A DNA stretch of 64,000 nt from Pseudomonas abietaniphila (GTDB taxonomy: Bacteria > Pseudomonadota > Gammaproteobacteria > Pseudomonadales > Pseudomonadaceae), in NCBI RefSeq assembly GCF_039697315.1, contig NZ_CP155619.1, positions 5,518,001 to 5,582,000 on the forward strand. Reading direction: 5' to 3'. The notes below the pieces were generated by a model. It was not told the origin of the DNA and did no database searches. It was given only the letters and a program-made list of their open reading frames with translations. A program made the translations under genes and the position numbers. Each line of letters begins with the position of its first letter. Within the stretch, counting starts at the first letter, position 1. Of this stretch, positions 60,022 through 64,000 are shown piece after piece.

Positions 60022-60148
60022 GCACAATGCGATTCATGTGCACGCGTGCGCTAACCCGCGAAAACGGGGTGTCAGTCGGCACTGGATCGTTCGGTCAGGC
60101 GCATCGCTAGCGAGCGTGCTTCTACAAAGGCGACCACTGGCCAGCCAC

Positions 60149-60177
60149 AAAAAAGGCGCCCCGAAGGGCGCCTTTTT
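60149..60177. terminator. Bidirectional terminator, MCP / fabB
   Basis: AAAAGGCGCCC-CGAA-GGGCGCCTTTT with A and T tails on both sides, between convergent genes. Confidence 0.93.
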
Positions 60178-60197
60178 CAGTGCTGCGTCCGGCTGAA

Positions 60198-61418
60198 TTA
60201 CTTGCCGGTCCAGCGCTTCATCACCAGCGTGGCGTTGGTGCCACCGAAGCCGAAGCTGTTGCTCATGACCAGGTTGATCTCGGCGTTTTCGCGAGTCTTG
60301 GTCAGGATTGGCAGGTCAGCCACTTCCGGGTCCAGCTCGTCGATGTTGGCCGAGCCGGCCATGAAGTTGCCTTCCATCATCAGCATGCAGTAGATCGCTT
60401 CGTGAACGCCTGCGGCGCCCAGCGAGTGACCCGACAGGCTCTTGGTGGAGCTGATGGCTGGCGCGTTGTCGCCGAACACTTCACGCACACCTTTCATTTC
60501 CGCGACGTCGCCGACCGGGGTCGAGGTGCCGTGGGTGTTCAGGTAGTCGATCTTGCCGTCGACGGTGGACATCGCCTGCTGCATGCAGCGGATGGCGCCT
60601 TCGCCGCTTGGAGCGACCATGTCGTAACCGTCGGACGTTGCGCCGTAGCCGACCAGTTCGGCGTAGATCTTCGCGCCGCGGGCCAGCGCGTGTTCCAGCT
60701 CTTCGACCACGACCATGCCGCCACCGCCGGCGATGACGAAGCCGTCACGGTCGGCGTCGTAGGCACGCGAAGCCTGTTCAGGGGTTTCGTTGCGCTTGCT
60801 CGACAGTGCGCCCATGGCGTCGAACAGGAACGACTGGCTCCAATGCTCTTCTTCACCGCCGCCGGCGAACACGATGTCCTGTTTACCCATCTGGATCTGT
60901 TCCATGGCGGTACCGATGCAGTGAGCACTGGTGGCGCAGGCAGAAGCGATGGAGTAGTTCAGGCCCTTGATCTTGAATGGCGTCGCCAGGCAGGCCGAAA
61001 CGGTGCTGCTCATGGTGCGGGTCACGCGGTACGGACCGACGCGCTTGACGCCTTTCTCACGCAGGATGTCCAGCGCTTCCATCTGGTTGAGGGTCGACGC
61101 GCCACCGGAACCGGCGATCAGGCCGGTCCGAGGGTTGGAGACCTGCTCTTCGGTCAGGCCGGAGTCGGCGACCGCGTCTTTCATGGCCAGATAGGCATAG
61201 GCGGCAGCGTGACCGACGAAGCGGTAGATCTTGCGGTCGATCAGCTCTTCGAGGTTGAGGTCGATGGAGCCGGAAACCTGGCTGCGCAGACCCATTTCGG
61301 CATATTCCGGATTGAAACGGATGCCAGGGCGGCTTGCACGCAGGTTGGCGGAAACGGTGTCTTTGTCATTGCCCAAGCAAGAAACAATGCCCAGACCAGT
61401 GATAACGACGCGGCGCAT
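60198..61418 (-). CDS. fabB: 3-oxoacyl-[ACP] synthase I
   Basis: Condensing enzyme needed to elongate unsaturated intermediates in anaerobic unsaturated fatty acid synthesis. 406 residues. The catalytic set is complete: Cys161 in [10 protein letters not shown], His296 in [12 protein letters not shown], Lys326 and His331 in [13 protein letters not shown]. Preceded 10 bp upstream by fabA, with which it forms the operon that makes and extends the cis double bond. Confidence 0.98.
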   Translation of the reverse strand: MRRVVITGLGIVSCLGNDKDTVSANLRASRPGIRFNPEYAEMGLRSQVSGSIDLNLEELIDRKIYRFVGHAAAYAYLAMKDAVADSGLTEEQVSNPRTGLIAGSGGASTLNQMEALDILREKGVKRVGPYRVTRTMSSTVSACLATPFKIKGLNYSIASACATSAHCIGTAMEQIQMGKQDIVFAGGGEEEHWSQSFLFDAMGALSSKRNETPEQASRAYDADRDGFVIAGGGGMVVVEELEHALARGAKIYAELVGYGATSDGYDMVAPSGEGAIRCMQQAMSTVDGKIDYLNTHGTSTPVGDVAEMKGVREVFGDNAPAISSTKSLSGHSLGAAGVHEAIYCMLMMEGNFMAGSANIDELDPEVADLPILTKTRENAEINLVMSNSFGFGGTNATLVMKRWTGK

Positions 61419-61428
61419 GCGGATACCC

Positions 61429-61944
61429 TTAGAAATTGTCAGTGGAGGTGAACACGCCGACGCGGAGGCCTTCGGCGGTGTAGATTTCGCGACCGTCCAC
61501 GGTCACCGAACCGTCGGCGATGGCCAGGTTCAGTTTGCCTTTGAGGACGCGCTTGATTTGAATGTTGTACGTGACTTTTTTGGCAGTCGGCAAAACCTGA
61601 CCAAAGAATTTCACCTCGCCCGAACCCAGCGCACGGCCACGGCCCGGCAGGCCTTGCCAGCCCAGGAAGAAACCGACCAGTTGCCACATGGCGTCCAGGC
61701 CCAGGCACCCCGGCATGACCGGATCACCTTCGAAGTGACAGGCGAAGAACCACAGGTCCGGAGTGATATCCAGTTCAGCGACCAATTCACCTTTGCCGTA
61801 CTTGCCGCCTTCTTCGCTGATATGAGTGATGCGATCAATCATCAGCATGTTGGGGGCGGGCAGTTGCGCGTTACCTTGGCCGAACAGCTCGCCGCGACTG
61901 CAGCGCAGCAGATCTTCCCGGGTAAAGGCGTTTTGTTTGGTCAT
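61429..61944 (-). CDS. fabA: 3-hydroxydecanoyl-[ACP] dehydratase/isomerase
   Basis: Dehydrates 3-hydroxydecanoyl-ACP and isomerises the product to cis-3-decenoyl-ACP, the committed step to unsaturated fatty acids. 171 residues, exactly the usual length. The active-site pair is His70 ([15 protein letters not shown]) and Asp84 ([10 protein letters not shown]). The start [11 protein letters not shown] follows GAGGAG; a start 39 bp upstream was rejected. First gene of fabAB; a palindrome upstream at 62077-62094 resembles fatty-acid regulator sites. Confidence 0.98.
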   Translation of the reverse strand: MTKQNAFTREDLLRCSRGELFGQGNAQLPAPNMLMIDRITHISEEGGKYGKGELVAELDITPDLWFFACHFEGDPVMPGCLGLDAMWQLVGFFLGWQGLPGRGRALGSGEVKFFGQVLPTAKKVTYNIQIKRVLKGKLNLAIADGSVTVDGREIYTAEGLRVGVFTSTDNF

Positions 61945-62076
61945 GCGAGCTCCTCGATAATCCTGTGCGGCAGGGTGTGACAATGCTTACCCCATCTGAC
62001 CAGCGGGTCATTCCTCAGCTGGCAGCCTACTCATAGACTATTGCGTTGTAATGAAAGTCACAGCACAGGCGAAATG

Positions 62077-62094
62077 AATGTACACCTGTGCACT
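62077..62094. promoter_or_regulatory. Palindrome upstream of fabA, possible FabR/DesT-type site
   Basis: Core GTACAC-CT-GTGCAC (62080-62093), one mismatch between the arms, 136 bp before the fabA ATG. The size and GTRCAC...GTGTAC pattern resemble TetR-family operators (FabR, DesT) that sense acyl-CoA saturation ahead of fabA/fabB in gammaproteobacteria. Larger facing arms GCACAGG/CCTGTGC (62062-62068 and 62085-62091) overlap it. Confidence 0.45.
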
Positions 62095-62155
62095 GAAATT
62101 TTCCGTCCGCGCGTCGGCGCAGTTCGATCACGGCACACAAGACTGCCGCAATTTA

Positions 62156-64000
62156 TCATTTATCGCCAGTCGCAGATGCCTTAAAGGTCAGCCAACGCTG
62201 TAAAACCTGCTGTAAATCAGTACGTTTGAACGGTTTGGCGAGGTAATCGTTCATGCCTGCCGCCAGGCATATGTCGCGATCACCGTGCCGGGCGTTGGCG
62301 GTCAGGGCGATGATCGGCAGCGTTTCAAGCCCCGGTAGCTGGCGAATTCTGCGGGTGGCTTCGTAGCCATCCATGACCGGCAAGCGGCAATCCATCAGGA
62401 TCAACGCGTATTTTTCCTGGCTGGCCATGCTCACGGCTTGCGCGCCATCCCCCGCGACACTCACCTGAAGCCCGAGGCTGCGCAGCATGGCTTCAACCAC
62501 CGTGCGGTTGACCGGGTTGTCCTCGACCAGTAACACACAGCCATCGCGTTCCTGGGGAATTTCGCCGACCGCGCCCGGTTGCGGGGCGGGTTCTTCCTGC
62601 TGGACCCGTTGCAGCGGAATCTCCAGATGGAACACCGAGCCCAGTCCCTCGCTGCTTTCTGCGTACAGCGATCCGCCCATCCGTTCCGCCAGATTGCGCG
62701 CGATCGGCAGACCCAGCCCGGTCCCGCCGTAGCGCCTTGAAATAGAGTTGTCGGCCTGCTGGAACGCGTCGAACATGGACTCCAGCAGTTCCGGAGAAAT
62801 ACCGATCCCGCTGTCGCGCACCGCGCAGGTAAAGAGAATGTGTTGCGCGTCACTCTGACGCCAGGCGGTTTCGACCCGCACGCTGCCGAACTCGGTAAAT
62901 TTCAGCGCGTTGCCGATCAGGTTGACCAGGATCTGGCGGATACGCGTCGGGTCACCTTTGACGCGCAGCAGATCCAGCCCAGGCTGCACATCCAGTTCGA
63001 GCGCCAGGCCCCGCTGTTGCGCATTGTGGGCAAACGCCTGAACCGAGGTCGCAATCAGGTCGGCCAGGTTGAACGAAATGTTTTCCAGCTCCAGCGCGTC
63101 ACGCTCGAAGCGGGAGAAGTCGAGGATGTCGTTGATCACCCGCAACAGGTGCTCGGTGGACTCGGTGGCCAAGGCGGAATATTCAGCCTGCTCCTCGGTC
63201 ATCTTCGTCGTTTCCATCAACTGCAGCATGCCGAGCACACCATTCATCGGCGTGCGCAGCTCATGGCTCATCATCGCCAGAAACTCGGACTTCGCGCGGT
63301 TGGCGCGCTCCGCCTCTTCGCGGGTTCTGATCAACTCGTCCATGGCTTGTTTCTGTTCACGACTGGCTTTCTCCAGGCCCAGCGCCAGGTTGTTGATATG
63401 GCGGGCAAGATCGCCCAGTTCGGCGTCGTCGGCCACCGGCAAGGGGGTGGTGTAGTCACCGTGCTGGATGGCCTTGACCGCATCGCTCATGGCACTGATG
63501 GGCTGAGACAGGCTGAGGGACAGGCGTCTGGCCAGGATGTAGGTAAAGAGGAGGGCAAACAACGCAAGGATCCCGGCCTTCAACAGGATTTCCTGTTCGC
63601 GCAGGTTGAACGCCTCGCTGGACATGCCCACCAGCACGCGCCCCAGATAGTCTTCGACGGGGACGCTGGCCATGTCGTCGCTTTCGTCCAGGCGATTGCC
63701 GTCCTGCTTGACCTGTTGCAGGCGGATGGGTGCCTGAAAGATTTCCATCTGCCGCGAATGCGCCCCGTCGGGCGCTTGCTCGACGTGCACCAGCACTTTG
63801 CCAGTGTTGTCCTGAACCTCGAGGAAGCGCACGTGGGGCGTGCTCATGGTGGCTCTCATCAGGCTCTCGAGGACGTCGTTGTTGCCCACGATCACGCCAT
63901 ATTCCGACGCCGGCGCCAGCTGGTTCGCGATCAACTGGCCGGTGTGGTTGAGCTCCTGACGCAGGTCCTGAATGCGCACTACGGTAAAGAAGCTGATCAA
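62156..64000 (-). CDS. Hybrid sensor histidine kinase, N terminus beyond window
   Basis: At least 614 residues, still open at the right edge. A periplasmic sensor part is followed by a membrane segment (ILALFALLFTYILARRLSL), HAMP, a coiled linker, the HisKA dimerisation helix with the phosphorylated histidine in FLAMMSHELRTPMNGVLGML, the ATPase lid region (DSGIGISPELLESMFDAFQQADNSISRRYGGTGLGLPIARNLAERMGG), and a C-terminal receiver domain with the phospho-aspartate in LILMDCRLPVMDGYEATRRI. No C-terminal Hpt domain. Position beside fabA matches, from memory, the P. aeruginosa kinase PA1611 that interacts with RetS. Confidence 0.93.
   Translation of the reverse strand: MISFFTVVRIQDLRQELNHTGQLIANQLAPASEYGVIVGNNDVLESLMRATMSTPHVRFLEVQDNTGKVLVHVEQAPDGAHSRQMEIFQAPIRLQQVKQDGNRLDESDDMASVPVEDYLGRVLVGMSSEAFNLREQEILLKAGILALFALLFTYILARRLSLSLSQPISAMSDAVKAIQHGDYTTPLPVADDAELGDLARHINNLALGLEKASREQKQAMDELIRTREEAERANRAKSEFLAMMSHELRTPMNGVLGMLQLMETTKMTEEQAEYSALATESTEHLLRVINDILDFSRFERDALELENISFNLADLIATSVQAFAHNAQQRGLALELDVQPGLDLLRVKGDPTRIRQILVNLIGNALKFTEFGSVRVETAWRQSDAQHILFTCAVRDSGIGISPELLESMFDAFQQADNSISRRYGGTGLGLPIARNLAERMGGSLYAESSEGLGSVFHLEIPLQRVQQEEPAPQPGAVGEIPQERDGCVLLVEDNPVNRTVVEAMLRSLGLQVSVAGDGAQAVSMASQEKYALILMDCRLPVMDGYEATRRIRQLPGLETLPIIALTANARHGDRDICLAAGMNDYLAKPFKRTDLQQVLQRWLTFKASATGDK

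Overview
This is GC-rich chromosomal DNA from a Pseudomonas, most likely of the P. syringae/P. fluorescens lineage. The evidence is the dense pairs of Pseudomonas-type REP elements (cores of the form GTAGGAG...CTTGCTCGCGA), the gene content, and long stretches of gene order that I recall from P. aeruginosa PAO1: aminotransferase-uvrB-efflux pump-gltX-tRNAs-dusC-ibpA-leuCDB-asd; etfDH/etfBA; and gltA/sdh/suc-brnQ-htpG-MCP-fabBA-hybrid kinase. No phage, transposase, CRISPR array, toxin-antitoxin pair or defence locus was found. The window is almost entirely core metabolism plus a few accessory modules.

Layout. 1-6.0 kb: aromatic/aspartate aminotransferase (cut by the left edge), uvrB, and an EmrAB-type efflux pump. 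6.2-11.3 kb: gltX, a duplicated tRNA-Ala/tRNA-Glu pair with a strong promoter, a TetR regulator, a thioesterase, dusC, and ibpA with a sigma-32 promoter and a probable ROSE RNA thermometer. 11.3-19.2 kb: a PAS-GGDEF-EAL protein, a LysR regulator, leuC-leuD-leuB and asd. 19.3-20.0 kb: a gene-free block of nested inverted repeats where the familiar gene order breaks off. 20.0-29.1 kb: accessory carbohydrate and aldehyde genes, namely an acyltransferase, a complete D-galactonate cluster (dgoK-dgoA-dgoD-dgoT plus an IclR regulator), and a divergent alcohol dehydrogenase/AraC pair.

29.3-38.8 kb: the electron-transfer-flavoprotein branch (etfDH divergent from etfBA), a three-gene envelope cluster (periplasmic binding protein and two lipoproteins, one OmpA-like), a MocR-type regulator, a Pro/Ala/Lys-rich lipoprotein, a YkgJ-type cysteine protein and a START-domain periplasmic protein. 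38.9-52.1 kb: gltA divergent from the TCA run sdhCDAB-sucAB-lpd-sucCD, which together encode citrate synthase, succinate dehydrogenase, 2-oxoglutarate dehydrogenase and succinyl-CoA synthetase. 52.5-64 kb: brnQ, a small lipoprotein, htpG (sigma-32 promoter), a dienelactone-hydrolase-family protein, a pirin, a chemoreceptor, fabB/fabA for unsaturated fatty acid synthesis, and a hybrid sensor kinase cut by the right edge.

I did not find a convincing undescribed multi-gene system. The parts most worth a second look are regulatory DNA or RNA architecture: the nested inverted repeat at 19.5-20.0 kb with compensatory changes in its inner hairpins; a PsrA-like site abutting the etfDH promoter; 21-bp-spaced direct repeats before the MocR gene; 11-bp direct repeats between the alcohol dehydrogenase and its AraC neighbour; several perfect palindromes in divergent gaps; and the small envelope cluster at 33.3-35.3 kb. 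All locus comparisons with other species are from memory and were not searched.
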